Shown here: positions 11,120 through 60,430 of the stretch, in pieces
Numbering within the stretch: the stretch's first letter is position 1
Layout: every line of letters starts with the position of its first letter
NCBI GenBank assembly: GCA_009760855.2
Contig: WPIO01000062.1
Span: 1,522,001-1,586,000 of the forward strand
Length of the DNA: 64,000 nt
Reading direction: 5' to 3'
Source: Cristatella mucedo
Lineage: Eukaryota > Bryozoa > Phylactolaemata > Cristatellidae
Translations under genes and position numbers: made by a program
Notes under the pieces: model-generated
Seen by the model: the letters and a program-made list of their open reading frames with translations, nothing else
Databases searched by the model: none
What the model was told of the DNA's origin: nothing

Positions 11120-11815
11120 GGCATGCCTGAGGTCACTGCTTGCTTGCTGGCCTACCACCAGCATGTTCAAACGGGCGATTACAGCTATTGCAAAACTCCG
11201 AAGCTTGGCTTGTCAGTCGTGAGCGGCGCAGTTGCCACATCACATCACTTCTCGCCGACCTGCACTGGCTACCACTCAAGCAACGGATTCTCTTCAAGGT
11301 TTTGGCGCTCACTTTTAGGTCACTTCATTCTTTGGCCCAGGCCTATCTCTCAGATCTACTCCCCCACCAGGCCAAGTATCGTACCACTTGCTTTTCGGAA
11401 TCCAACAGTTTACCAATACCTCGTACAAACCTCAAATTCTTATGGGACCGTGCATTTAGTTCTTATGCTCCCAAAGCCTGGAACTCACACAACATCCCCT
11501 GACTTGACCACATTTAAAAAGAACTTAAAAACGCACCTATTTAGGACAGCATTTAGTGGGTTCCTGTGATTTGTCCTTCATGTGCTTATGCGGCTGACAC
11601 TGTGCATGCTGCCACTAACCACATTTGCATGCTGACCCTGTGCATGCTACCCCTAACCATGTTATTCATTTTGTTTGTTTATCAAGCATGATATTACTCA
11701 CCATTCAATTGCGTTTCCCTTTGCAGCAAATGTAAAGCGCCTAGAGAGAGAGAGAGAGAGATTGAGTTCACTGAGGGCGCTTTATCAAGTGCATTATTAT
11801 TATTCTTATTATCAA
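11120..11815 (+). mobile_element. LINE-A, 5'-truncated copy
   Basis: Plus-strand remnants of the ORF2 C-terminus in two frames (LPLKQRILFKVLALTFRSLH in one, TTSPDLTTFKKNLKTHLFRT in the other), stop near 11569, then the 3' UTR, an AG microsatellite (11745-11761), the stem-loop tail, and ATT repeats to 11812. The frameshift shows it is inactive. Confidence 0.85.
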
Positions 11816-13874
11816 ATTCACTTCCATTAAAAGTGTGAGGTACAGCCTGAGAGGATATCTATGACCGCTATCGTAGACAGTGCAAAGAGACCGGGCTGCC
11901 CACATGTCTCTACACTCGTAAGGACAGCCTGAGAAAGAATGAAGCTTTAGACATTATTTCACACGTGCAAGAGTTCATGCTCAAAATCTACTTGCTGCTA
12001 CTGGGAAGCTGATTCGTAGAGATACGATTATGCGTTAACCAACTGTACAAGGTGTGAATCCTTGGATAGAAAAAGAAGTCACTTCTGTCCGTCAAGCACA
12101 GCGTGGCACGGCTGACAGCGGGGACTTTAGCGAGAGCACACTGGACCAACGAAGACTTTGGCAAACTTGAATGATGAAGTGATACAAGTAAATTCGCCAT
12201 TTTTGGAACTCAAAATGTATGCAATACGTTCATCGTAGCTCAAATGAAGGTTTCAATGATAATTACCTCCAAAAGAGAGTAAAATTGGGCTGCAAATTTG
12301 ATGAGGTCTGGAGCCGATTTTGTTTCGGATACCTTGTAACCAAGGGAGAGGCAGAGGGGGCATTTGAGCTCCGTCTGCCCAGGGGCAGCGAAACAAGCTG
12401 TTGAATGAACCTGGGCCGCCCCAAATCTATGCCTCCGTCCGTCACCGACGACAATGTTATGTCTTAATCTCATTCGAAGAGCAACTGCCGAGTTCGTCCC
12501 GAATAAATACTCTTGACTTTAGGATATAACTTCCATTAATTACAGGTCTAGCCCAGCCTACATTAAAATACTGCGGGTCTCGTCCCCTACATACATATTT
12601 TGCAGGTCTTGCCCACCTCGCATTAAAAGCCTGGCCCCGCCAGTGCCTTGTATCGTTACGCAAGAGGTTTGCTTATTTATAACTACTACTCCAGGATGTT
12701 GCGGTACCTGAATTAGCCTTCGTTGAGGAATTTTTTTTAAAGAGAGCAATGAGCCTAAGCAAGGGTTTTCAATTCTTTTCTGCTGCACTTGAATGTAGTT
12801 CAGAGCCATTTCACTTATGGGGTGGCCTAGTCAATCTATAGACCTAAGTCCCTTTACGTGTATCTGATGTGAAGTGGATTGAAGCCTAGGATCGTAGATG
12901 GGTCATATCCGACTCATACAGAATCACTTTTCTCAAGTTTGCAGGACGTCTGGAGAATGATAAGGCCAGATGTTAGCGAATGCCTAGCTAGTTCGTCCAA
13001 GAAGCTTTGATCACATGTTGCTTATTGCGGTGGCGTAGCTTCATTTTAGTTCTAAAAATTAATTATTAGTACTAAAAAATCTCATACATGTTACATAAGG
13101 TAATTTTATATACTGCTCATGATTACAGCAGGTTGTAGAAACGTTTTCCATAGCTGAGTCAGAACTTTTTGGGTTCGGCAGCCCTTTTTGTCGGCCTCGT
13201 TGATATTTCTCGCTCAAATGTATATTTTTTGAAGTGCATAGAAAAAGATTCGGTTCTCTTAGGGCACTATAAAATTGTTTTATTATTTACGATAAGCATA
13301 ACCTCTCTATTGCATTGCGTATCTTCCCATAGAAGGACGCTTACAAGAGGTTCGACTGTTCATACGGATGCCGAAAGCTATGAGAAATGGTGTTAGGTAT
13401 AACGACAGAGCCAAAGGCCTCCCGCAATAAGTGCGACTTCAAGATATAGAGCATAAGTTATTTACTTAATGGCTGTGTGCAATGCCCTTGATTAACAAAA
13501 ATAAAGACCAGATATTTCTCTGCATTCATGCCTCATCCTCTGCTTCTCTCAGGTCCCATTCCCAGGGCGTAAAAGAACTCACAAATTCTCTATTTAGTTA
13601 ACCTGCGGATGCCTTACCTAAAAGTACATGCTTTTAATCACTGAAAATTGTTAAGCTTTAAATTGCCATCGTTGCCCTGCTATGCTAGCTGAAGTGGCCA
13701 TAATAGACTCGGCAAAGCAGAAGCCATTTGATGATGGGTTAGTAGTTAAATGAAAATTCTCTCTTAAAGCACACTGAATTAACCAATAAAATCAAAACGC
13801 ACTAAAGAATTATCATCTTCATAGAGCCACATGCCTGCAAAGTATTACTCATCTGCATAGCGCCCCACGAGAAC
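11816..13874. other. Intergenic; short imperfect tandem repeat at 12543-12633
   Basis: Three consecutive units of about 30 bases (12543-12573, 12574-12602, 12603-12633) share CAGGTCT.GCCCA..T..CATT. No gene or LINE was recognised in the rest. Confidence 0.45.
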
Positions 13875-14033
13875 CTAATCTCTGCCGCACTGGATTGGCC
13901 CAGTGGTTTGGGTGCTCGCCCCTACCGAGGTCTGGCCGAGGTTGTGGGCTCAAGCCCCACCGCATATGTGAAGTGCCTGAAAAGCGATTAAGTTCTCTGA
14001 TGGCGCTATACAAATACATTATATATATTATCC
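13875..14033 (+). mobile_element. SINE-A (tRNA-derived, LINE-A-like tail)
   Basis: tRNA-like head with GGCCCAGTGGTTTGGGTGCTC and a B-box-like GTGGGCTCAAGCCCC, then AAGTGCCTGAAAAGCGATTA, AGTTCTCTGATGGCGCTATAC and an AT-rich end. The orientation is set by the tail at the right. Confidence 0.75.
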
Positions 14034-14089
14034 GGGCGCTGGCCGAGATAGCCGAGGAAGTAAGGTAAGGTGAAGTAGTAGTACTAGTA

Positions 14090-14245
14090 GTAGTTGTAGT
14101 AAGGTGCTCGGTCTTCACGACCTCGGTTGTAGGTTCGAATCCTGCAGTGGTCAATACTTTATTGCCAAGCGTAAGCGGTGATGAAAGCCATTAAGGCTCC
14201 TCTGCCGCTGTACAAATGAGGCTTTTAAATCAGCTAATACTTTTT
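14090..14245 (+). mobile_element. SINE-B copy
   Basis: Contains the B box GGTTCGAATCC (about 14132), then TTTATTGCCAAGCGTAAGCG, AAGCCATTAAGGCTCCTCTG and ...GAGGCTTTTAAATCAGCTAA, aligning with 6936-7110. Confidence 0.75.
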
Positions 14246-14350
14246 TCACATGTGCCAGAGGGTTCGAGCCCAAAGCCTCGGCGGTAAAGGTGAGCACCTT
14301 GACCTCAGTCGTAAAGGCTTGCACCTTAATCCACGGGTAAAACCAGGGCG
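14246..14350 (-). repeat. SINE-A-like head fragment (antisense)
   Basis: GGTTCGAGCCCAAAGCCTCG followed by GGTGAGCACCTTGACCTCAG resembles the inverted SINE-A head seen at 63900-64000. Degraded; the tail is missing. Confidence 0.5.
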
Positions 14351-16056
14351 TCACAGGGGTCATAAGCTCACAACCGATCTAAAACAATTGAGACTAGTCT
14401 AAATCTTGGGTTAGGCACGATCAGAAGTGTCTCTCCTCTCCAAACAGGTTAGTGGCTGATCTTTGAAGGTCAAACCCTAGGGTCACCTCCCACATTTCCG
14501 GTTTTTTTCGTAAGCAGCATTAAAGGAAATCTCTCTTGGTCTCAATCCATGATGTGGTATTTCAGTGGTATTTCATTTTTGGTATTTTGGTCTACCACTA
14601 CCCATGAACACGTTTCAGATAACTGGCTTTTCGTAGAAACTTATATATGTTATATGGTCTATTTCTACACCACAGTGCCTTGAACACTATCTTAACCAAA
14701 ATTTTCAACATTTAACTAATTAGATTTCTTAAATTCAACGTAGTAGCTGCTCCCTATCAACCAGCGAATGTTGCTACGATTAAAAGCGATTTTCCTCTTG
14801 TGGCTGCATGAAATCTTACGTAGGCGCTTAAGAAGCGCATTTATATAAACCAATTGCCTCTACGTCAGCATATTTTGTCTCATTGCAATTAACGGTGTGT
14901 TGGTCACAGAAAGTTACTCCCTCACATGCATCTTCAGAGCAAGAGTTGAGAATATCTAAATAGCACCACTTGTGGCAGGCATTTCTAACTTCTTTGCAAC
15001 CTATTTAGTCTAGCATACGACGGTCGATATCACAAGCCAGTCATGAAACATGCCGATAAGGTACATCTACACTTGTGTAGGGTATCGAACAATTGATCAT
15101 AAAATTCACTACCACCTGTATCAACAAGATCTAAATTTGTCCTTAGCTCCATACCACCAACTAGGCTTTTCAGGCGCCATTTAAACCAAGGGTTTTTGCG
15201 GCGTAATAGTTATTAAACTTGACGCAGCCGCAGGGTGTTTCCTCATGTTGGCGCTCACATATACTACATACAGGCATCGTTAAGCTATTGCCGTCGAGTA
15301 ATTCTTAACAAAGCAGAAGTTTGAGACGCGAAAAGGGCAGGGAAGTGTCGAGGCTGTTTAAGCATACACATACTTTCACTCCTACTGTGTGAGGAGCAAC
15401 CATCAGAATCGCAGGACTACTCTACAATTTTAAGCAGCCTCAGGTGCACTTTCAACACTTGCAAGCCGCATTTTGACGAGGAAGTTGCAACAAAGACCAA
15501 CAGATTTCCGCCAGCCAATCAGAGGATATCTCATTTACATAGCCGCGCGGGTGGCAGAGAGCTGTATATCCATGGCGGTCAACAGGGCGACGTAATGACC
15601 TTGCGGGCACAAGGCCGTCTGTAACCGCCGGTACCCCAAATTGCGGCAAGCATTCTGTTTACTCTACTTCGCAATACCGAGGAAAAAGGCAGCCAACCAT
15701 GGTATGCTTTTCCATTTTATTCAAAAGTGGGTTAAAGAGGATCGATACCGCTATCAATAGTTGCATGAAACCCCTGCTGCGGTAGAGGGGTGGATCGATT
15801 AAGGGTATCCCCCCCCCTCGCCCGACTCGACTTCTTCTAAGGGTAGTGGGTTAGGTTTTTGCGATGACTATTCCATCAAATAAGGGTATAAGCATTTTTT
15901 TTTAGCTCACTACATCTACATAAATTTTGGAAGAAATCTGGATATGCCAAAGGCATCAGTGGTACAAACGGAGCTCAACGACCGGAATGCTGCGACCGGA
16001 AAGTACGTGAACTTGACCTCGCCCGCATTCGACGTAATCGATTACGGAAGCTGGTT
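14351..16056. other. Upstream region of LONRF; no gene recognised
   Basis: AT-rich, including a C run at 15810-15817 and a T run near 15897. From about 15960 the sequence becomes more CG-rich toward the LONRF start. A core promoter is not identifiable. Confidence 0.4.
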
Positions 16057-16129
16057 ATGAAAGGTGGTCGTGACCCCGATCCTCATCCGCTGGCGCGGGT
16101 GTCCGTCGTGCCGTTCATTTTACGTAAGC

Positions 16130-16158
<29 letters not shown>
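16057..16158 (+). promoter_or_regulatory. Upstream ORF overlapping the LONRF start codon
   Basis: ATG at 16057-16059 opens a 33-codon frame ending at TAG 16156-16158, out of frame with and overlapping the LONRF ATG at 16130. If the transcript begins upstream of 16057, ribosomes using it would bypass the LONRF start. The 5' end of the transcript is unknown, so this is conditional. Confidence 0.4.
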
Positions 16159-26820
<10,662 letters not shown>

Positions 26821-28289
26821 CGGTCAGCGCAGCGTTGGCTGCTGCTCTTCATGCTGGGGCTTGGTTTGGCAGTCCTTTCTGCTTATCTTGCTCCAGCCAA
26901 TGGCAACGGCAGAGTGGTGGCAGACGCTGCCAAAGATCGATGAAAAACGAGCTGCTCTGTCATATGTTTTGCTCACGATTTATGTGTTCATGCTCTATGC
27001 AGCTTCAGTCGGCGCTCACTTCTAATGCCTTTAATCCCACGGACCACCGATACTGGCACGACTTGGCCGGAAGTTCCATGTCTTACAGTCGGCTGTGCAG
27101 TTTTTTCAGCCCCCTGCTGAGAAATTTCGTGGATACTGCGCTGGATATGTCGGCATTCAATGTATCATCTAGTTCTCGATTCTTTCTTTCATTACCGTCC
27201 TATGTGAAGGAGAGCGAGCGAGCACTGTGGGCAGCAGAGACTCCCTGATGATTGCAAGACAGCTTGTGCTGTGCACCTGGCCTCGTCTTACACTCAAGCC
27301 ACGTCCTGCATGCCTAAAAGCAATAGAGGATTGTTGGCGCAGCAAGCACTCGTGGGCTTCAGTTGAACGAGAAGGCTTCTGGTTCTGCCTGCATCCTTCG
27401 GGGCCAGTGTTTAAATGGAGCTGCCTAAGCAATGATAGCCTGTCTTTAAACGAGGCTTTGTTCCTTTGCATGGGCAAAGCCCTGCTGCTGCACGGCAGTT
27501 GCGACTTGTGACTCGATGGTTTCCCTCGTCTGCCGGTACTTGTGCAGTCCTTGTTGACACTGTATGCTGACACGGCAGCCCCTCGGTTGCCCTCTTCCTA
27601 GGCAATTTTTGCGGCTTGCTACTGTCGAGAAGGCTCTGACCGTTACTGTGGGCCACCTGCCACACGTGATCCCACATCCAACAGAACGCTCCTGAAGCTT
27701 GTGAAAAGGCATGCTGATTCTCCTTATGGTGCTTGCATATGTGCTGATTGCAGGTCACAAGTCTATTGTGCTCCTGCTCATGGCATTTAAAGTTGCTTAC
27801 ATTAAGATATTTATTAAATATATCGTGACAACTCGTTTTCGTTCAGACGTGCTTGCGATCGGATATCGTACTCATACTGGCAGTATGGCACACATAACAC
27901 AGCGACAAACGTAACACCGATCACCAGGCATCCAAGCAAGCTTGGCTGGCATGTAGATCTTTCCTCGTAAGCGAGACCGGCTCAACGTCCAACTTCCTCC
28001 CCTTCCCCCTGGTGTTCGATTGCTGCCTTCAATTGCAGCCTGTTCGACCAGCCTACGCACAAATGTGCATAAGAATCAGTCGTACCTGGTCAAGTTGGTT
28101 GCACTCATTTGCTGGTATGACTATAAACCCAGCTTACATCACGGCATATGGTTCGTCCATTTGGGTGAATGGTTATGTGCTTATGCCTGCTGCCAAATTG
28201 TGCATGTTACTATCAAAAATCAGTTGATGTGTTTCCTTTCCAGCCCTCGTGAAGTGAAAAAAAAGTTTTAGATGGGGATATAGGTTTAG
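26821..28289. other. LONRF 3' flank; no gene recognised
   Basis: Probably includes the LONRF 3' UTR. No AATAAA was spotted nearby; an ATTAAA lies near 27815. The open frames at 26817-27248 and 27227-27511 have no recognisable domain. Confidence 0.4.
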
Positions 28290-28930
28290 AGAGCATGCGA
28301 ATTGAATGCATGGTCTTACAAGGAATTGAGATTGGCTAGAGGCGCAGCTAAACGACTTGATTCAGAATCGCAAGGTGGTATGATGTGAAGCCTGACTAGA
28401 GAGTGTAGTATTGGTATGCCGGAGCAAGGGGAAGGAAGGTCCTAAAAGTGAGTGAAAAACATCAAGTCCTAGATGGGTAGCCAATGCAGGTCACGGTGAA
28501 GTCGTACGTGGCAAGTGGTACGTTGGCGACTTTCAAGGCTAGCTGTAGGGTATAGCACCAGTTGCAAGCATCTTATTGCACACAGTAAGATCTGCGAGTA
28601 GAGAATTACAGGGGTAAGATATCACAAGTGCGTTGACCAGCTTGCTATGCAATACTAGCTGATAGTAGGCACACGTGACTTCAGAAGTAATGCGATCGTC
28701 TTGTGAAAGGTCACTTTTTTGAAAAGAAACCCAGATTTTCGTGGAGAAAACACGGGAGATATACCAACTGAGCCAATATTGAGGACTAGGCTTTCCTAAT
28801 TGAGAAAAGCCAGATTCCCTATAATTAGTAGGCTAGTCATATCACTATTCAATTTGAGAAGTGTTTGTGAAGTTTTTGCCATCCAAGTGCGACTGAGCAA
28901 TACATAATTCATGCTATAAGGGAGCTGTAA
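28290..28930 (-). mobile_element. LINE-A fragment (antisense), degraded
   Basis: Follows the ORF2 C-terminal region of other antisense copies segment by segment (GGTCCTAAAAGTGAGTGA, AGCCAATGCAGGTCACG, GAAAGGTCACTTTTTTG, AGATTTTCGTG, CAATTTGAGAAGTGTT), but the frame is broken throughout and the 3' tail is missing. Confidence 0.75.
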
Positions 28931-29079
28931 GAGTTTAACTTGCTGGTAGCATTGGAGGGTTTTGCAGTGAAAAGTTCAAAATAGTAAGAGCTAGCCAGGT
29001 ATAGGGAATGCAAGCGATCTGCTAAATTACACTTCTTCCAGGTTTTCAGTCGATGCACTACCCACAACTGCAAGCCACA

Positions 29080-29240
29080 ATGTATCTCCGACTGCAACTC
29101 CACAAAGCCATAAACACTAAGTGGGTGTTGCGAAGGAGAGTTTTGTATAGCCCACTCACAGCCTAAGCGGCTTTCGGTACGCATTCGGCTGGCCCGACAA
29201 GAATTTCCACGGTGACGGTGACTAGAAATTGGCAAAATGG
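29080..29240 (-). mobile_element. LINE-B 3'-end fragment (antisense)
   Basis: Starts with the family end (AATGTATCTCCGACTGCAAC) and includes CTAAGCGGCTTTCGGTACGC. On the minus strand this reads MRTESRLGCEWAIQNSP. Confidence 0.75.
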
Positions 29241-29444
29241 TTCTTGCCACGTCCGTTCGCTTTTTGGTTTCGCCTAATCAGTCGCATGGGAGGTTCTGGT
29301 TCGAGGTTACGAAAACCTGGTTCGCCTAACAAAACTTGTGTAATGTCGGCCTTGCTAACTAGATGCTAAGATGGTCGTTGTTTCTCAGGACCTCATATCG
29401 TTATTGACCCTTTGTTATTGATTCTCTTGCAGCAGTCAGACATC

Positions 29445-29510
29445 TGGATGGAGATTTAGGTCTCTTATGGTGCTTTATAAACGAACCATTCTTGTTGTTA
29501 CTATTATAAC
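29445..29510 (+). repeat. LINE-A/SINE-A type 3' tail fragment
   Basis: GGAGATTTAGGTCTCTTATG GTGCTTTATAA followed by an AT-rich end resembles the shared stem-loop tail, strongly decayed. Confidence 0.4.
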
Positions 29511-29756
29511 TACACGACAGCTGTCCACAGGCCTCGTATCATCCTGGCCGCAGAGATAGCTCTCAGCCTCAAACGAGGGATTTGAGAGAATAGTCAAGCT
29601 AACCATCGTCGCCTAGCTAACACACGAGCATAGTGTTGCTGCTATTCACCTGGTCAAAATAAGAAAATATCAGCGTGTAGTAATTTAGCAGCCCTCAATC
29701 TCTGGCTACTTGGAAAGGAAATATCGAACTGTCTAATGTCCAGTTAAGATGTGGTA

Positions 29757-29905
29757 ATAATTCATTTGAATTGCACCCCAAGAGTAATTTATCTCTTTCA
29801 GTCGCTTCACGAGGCTAGATAGAGCCCACGGTCTCGGTCATCGACTGGACTCACCTTGACCTTTGTTCAGGCGCGCACCTCAACCACTGGCCCCAACTAC
29901 TGCTC
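29757..29905 (-). mobile_element. SINE-A, diverged (antisense)
   Basis: Reads TTGCACCCCAAGAG...CGCTTCAC, then GAGCCCACGGTCTCGGTC and GCGCGCACCTCAACCACTGG, the same module order as 30690-30840 but with substitutions and an extra segment. Confidence 0.55.
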
Positions 29906-30211
29906 AAGCGATAAAGAAAGGCAAAGCTCGCCACAATGATAGTACCACGATGCAGTAAGTGAGATCAAGAAGCAGACGAGACAGCCAGTAGCAGCCTTGC
30001 TCAGCTGGCACCTGTTGCTACACCAGCCGACGTGTGCCGGTCAATCAGTGCTGACTCTGGGAGCTCACGCCTACTGTTACTGGGGGGGGGGGGATAATCA
30101 CGCCCAGCAAAGCCTGCATTTCCTGCTGAGAGACTATCACGTGCCCTTTGTACTTGCATGGGTACCACAGTCCACCGAAGATTACCAGGTCATGTAACTG
30201 CTGCGTTCGGG

Positions 30212-30229
30212 CATATATATATATATATC
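30212..30229. repeat. (AT)n microsatellite
   Basis: Short run of about nine AT units. Confidence 0.9.
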
Positions 30230-30346
30230 TATAGTTGTTTGTGTGTACATTTATCTATAATTACACTCGTCTCCAAATCAAAGCTGTAAACTCGTCATTG
30301 CAACAGCAAGACCGGTTCATGACATGACTCACCTCTACCACGGCCT

Positions 30347-30425
30347 GCTTATAATAATAATGCACTTGATAAAGTGCCCTCAGAGAACTTAATCTCTTTC
30401 TAGGCGCTTTACATTGCTTGTCATA
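30347..30425 (-). mobile_element. LINE-A 3'-tail fragment (antisense)
   Basis: AATAATAATGCACTTGATAA, AGTGCCCTCAGAGAACTTAA, TCTCTTTCTAGGCGCTTTAC: only the stem-loop tail. Confidence 0.8.
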
Positions 30426-30489
30426 CCGGCTGCTATTATGTTTATGATAACTGTTTGTGCAGGGACATTGTTTCTTGCAGTGCACTGCT

Positions 30490-30650
30490 CCTATCCTGCC
30501 AGTTCTTCAGTGCTACTTCCTTGATACTTGCTTCTTCGGCTGTGCACTTGATCCAGCTGTTCACTACAGATGTTCTTCGTTGTGTGAGATTAAGTCAGTT
30601 GGCTACCGTTGCATACCAAAAGCTACTTTGGCTTTGCATGCACTAAAGAG
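30490..30650 (+). mobile_element. LINE-B fragment (sense)
   Basis: TGTGTGAGATTAAGTCAGTT GGCTACCGTTGCATACC aligns with the LINE-B C-terminal coding end (REMKSVGYRMRTES). Confidence 0.6.
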
Positions 30651-30689
30651 AACTTTTGAAGTGAAAATATATTATACTAAACTATAAAC

Positions 30690-30842
30690 TACAATTCATG
30701 GGTATAGCACCCCAAGAGAACTTAATCTCTATTCAGGCGCTTCACATATGCCTCGAAGCTCGAGCCCACGCCCTCAGCAAGACCTTGGTCGGTGCGAGCA
30801 CCTTAACCTCTGGACCAAACCAGCTTGTGCACCAACTCGGGC
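30690..30842 (-). mobile_element. SINE-A (antisense)
   Basis: ATAGCACCCCAAGAGAACTT, AATCTCTATTCAGGCGCTTC, CTCGAGCCCACGCCC and GAGCACCTTAACCTCTGGAC in inverted order relative to 17217-17362. Confidence 0.82.
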
Positions 30843-31189
30843 TTCTTGGCTTTGCTGGGTCACTTCCAGAAAGGCATACATAAACAATATCACAAGTTTA
30901 TTCATGCGAGCTTGGAAAAAAGATTACTCACTGGCTGGCAGGGGGCAAGCATGATGGTTTTCACGTCTCACATACTAACATTCTCTGGATCAGCTGTATT
31001 TTGGTAATAGATGTCTCTAAATAAGTACTCAAAATGCCTGGACCAGCTGTTTTTCGGCAACGGAAAGAATACATTATGAGCGGAAGTGGACGTATAACAT
31101 CTTTGGGGCATCCTAAACACCATATACTTCAAATTCTCACTGGATTACCATCGGCAATTCATAATAATGAGGCATATGTATAGATCCCC

Positions 31190-31400
31190 ATGATAAGAAC
31201 TCTAAGATAACTAAGTATATATATCTCTCTCTAGGCACATTACATGTTGTGAAGGAGGCAGTATGTAATTACTTAGTAATAACGTGTGCAGTGTCAGTAG
31301 CCATAAGCACACAAAAGGACAATTCTCATGGACCCAGCAAATGCTGAGAAATGGGCCGATTTTTAGCTTCTTTTTAGACAATTGCGATGTTCATCTCAGG
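31190..31400 (-). mobile_element. LINE-A 3' UTR fragment (antisense), diverged
   Basis: CTCTCTCTAGGCACATTACATG tail homology, then GCACACAAAAGGACAATTC and GGACCCAGCAAATGCTGAGA in the order of other antisense copies. Confidence 0.6.
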
Positions 31401-31716
31401 CAATCGATATATGCACTCAGAAACCTCTACTGAGAATGAAGCTCAAACCACTGTAGTACAATGCCAAAGATGGCCAGACAAGACAGCAGGTGCTTAAGAA
31501 GGACTTTGTGATTACTAGTACCAAACAGTGCACTGAGACCAGTATAGCTAGAGCAATAATGCTGAGACTCAGCTCCAGCATTTCTGAGGTCAATGCACAC
31601 TGCAATAAGGCTGTTTATATGACGCGATTAACTGTAAACCCTGACTGGTATTTACTTACTACGTTTGATATTTTAATTAGACATTTTGCTGCTCTATTGC
31701 TGCTTGTTTGAGCATA

Positions 31717-31950
31717 ATAATAATGATAATAATAATAAAGCATGTGTACAGGGTGCTAAGAGAGCCAAATCTCTCGCTGGGTTCCCGCCTAACCATGTTA
31801 TTCATATTGTTTATCAAGCATGATATTACTCACCATTCAATTGCATTTCCCTTTGCAGCAAATGTAAAGCGTCTAGAAAGAGATTGAGTTCGCTGAGGGC
31901 GCTTTATCAAGTGCATTATTATAATAATAATTATTATTATTACTTAACAT
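31717..31950 (+). mobile_element. LINE-A 3' tail (sense) with ATA/ATT arrays on both sides
   Basis: 31785-31945 is the last part of the 3' UTR with an intact stem-loop and ATT repeats. 31717-31780 looks like a second, antisense tail (AATAATAATAAAG...GCTAAGAGAGCC), so two tails abut. Confidence 0.7.
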
Positions 31951-31984
31951 GCGCTAGAGAGCCTTTCTGGTACACACGGCAGAT

Positions 31985-32240
31985 GAGAGCCTGAGCAGAA
32001 AAAACAAGTCCTCTAAGTCTAGGTCCAAGCCTGTTAACTTAATGAGCGGCCTAACAACAGCCTCCTTTAAGATGGGTAGGGACAGTACCTAAAGCTAAGG
32101 ACTTATTGATTATGCTAGTTACGGTTTAGTGGAACAAATCGAGGCAACTCATAAGAAGAATATTAGGTGTAAAATCTAGAGGGCTAGTGGTCTTCTTAGA
32201 CTGAGGGATGAACTTTGAGATGAGATCGGCAGGGGTTGCT
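31985..32240 (-). mobile_element. LINE reverse-transcriptase N-terminal fragment (antisense)
   Basis: Minus-strand pieces read SKFIPQSKKTTSPLDF and TSIINKSLALGTVP, then KEAVVRPL, paralleling the RT start in the 42008-43690 copy (SKKTASPLDPIPTVLL, KKAVVRPLL). Frameshifted. Confidence 0.65.
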
Positions 32241-33320
32241 TGAAAGTTGAGAGGAGTAGCAAAAGAAGAACAGAGAAGTGGAGTCGAGAAAGGAGGGTAA
32301 ATAATCTAATTGAGATGTGTTACAGTAATGATGGAGCCTCTGAATTTATCAATCTTTCTTACAAAGGATTGGAAAAGCCATTTGCTAGATCGACGGGGGA
32401 TTGCAAAGATGAAGCTTGCAGTGGTTAAGAAGAATGCTGATTAGCATTTCGGATTGACCATCTGTGCTTTAACTGTCACTAGAAAAAGTAGATTTGGCAT
32501 TAGCTAGGATATGACTGTCCTCATATGGTTAGTCGATGCTCAAGACAGGATCCTCATTGTTGTATGTTTCATATGCTCGAGGCAAGGAATCGTCATGGCT
32601 AGCTTAACATTTGCCGTAAACCATTAACTATCAGGAAAAAGACATACATTGTTTTACAGAGAAGTATCAAAACATAGGCTATTTTCGTGCTTAATGGTTG
32701 GGCTGAAAGAATGTGCAATAACTCACTATATCAAAGTAACCCCAGCATACACTAAAAGTTTCCGGTTTATGGCAGCAGAATAGGCATGAAGTCTGGTAAC
32801 ACTTTATGTTTGAATACAATTATAAATAAACAACAGCCTTATCCGGATCAATGTTCACCTATGGCCTAAAACTCTTTATCTCCCAGCCACCTAGCTGGCT
32901 GCTTAAGCAAGACTAGCCCGACATCGGCTCAGGCTATATACCAAGCTGACTCAGTCGCAAGCAGACATTATCAAAGCCATCGCAGGCACTTCCCATTGCA
33001 GGCCCTAGCGGTACAGCAGCCGCCTCACGTAGATGCATGTGCACACAGAAGCATTCGCCAACTGATTCTCATTCCGTCAATCACGAAAAACGCTAACACA
33101 CGGCCACAAGCTCTGGGCAAACGACCAGTGCAGCAGGCATCCAAGCTATGCGACGCCCACAAGACGCCGACTGTGTAGTGCGTGGGGACTGGCGGCTTGG
33201 GCATTGGTTGAATGGCTTCTTTGCTTGCAGTGCCTCCTCAAAAGCAGTGCCTCCATGGCAACGGAAGTAGCGATGCATACGGTGGGTAGCAGCGATGGGT
33301 TGTCTTGCGTGCACCGGCTG
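32241..33320. other. 3' flank of CAB39/MO25; no gene recognised
   Basis: Unremarkable AT-rich sequence; open frames here lack domains. Confidence 0.4.
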
Positions 33321-33321
33321 T

Positions 33322-60040
<26,719 letters not shown>

Positions 60041-60430
60041 GATACTCTAACCCACCATTCACCTTGACAGATAGTAGGTCGGTCGGCCCGCTCCTACAAG
60101 ATACGCGAGCCATGACGTCGACCTTTACGTCGCAGCCAACCTGGACAATTGGCTCTTATCTCGCGAACGTACGCGGTTAGACTAGCTATACTGAGTCAGC
60201 AAAGCACCGGGCGCGGCCAAGACAGGCGATTGCTGCGGCCCCAGAAGCCACCACCGAGCGCCACGCTCGCGCATCGCGAAAGCCGGGCGCGATCGCTAAG
60301 CGACATTTGGCCTTTATTGAGTCGCTCCGGCCGACGACGTCCTAAAATCGCAACCGAGCGAGAACGAGTCTCACTAGGGTGGCGTCTTAGTATCTCCCAA
60401 CGTAACGTGTTCTCGTAGCGGGCGGACACC
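60041..60430 (-). promoter_or_regulatory. CpG-dense 5' flank, candidate CAB39/MO25 promoter/5' UTR
   Basis: Directly upstream of the MO25 start, this stretch, together with exon 1 and the start of intron 1, is markedly richer in CG dinucleotides than the surrounding AT-rich repeats (for example GCATCGCGAAAGCCGG near 60270). I see no TATA box at a clear position. Transcription start cannot be fixed from sequence alone. Confidence 0.4.
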
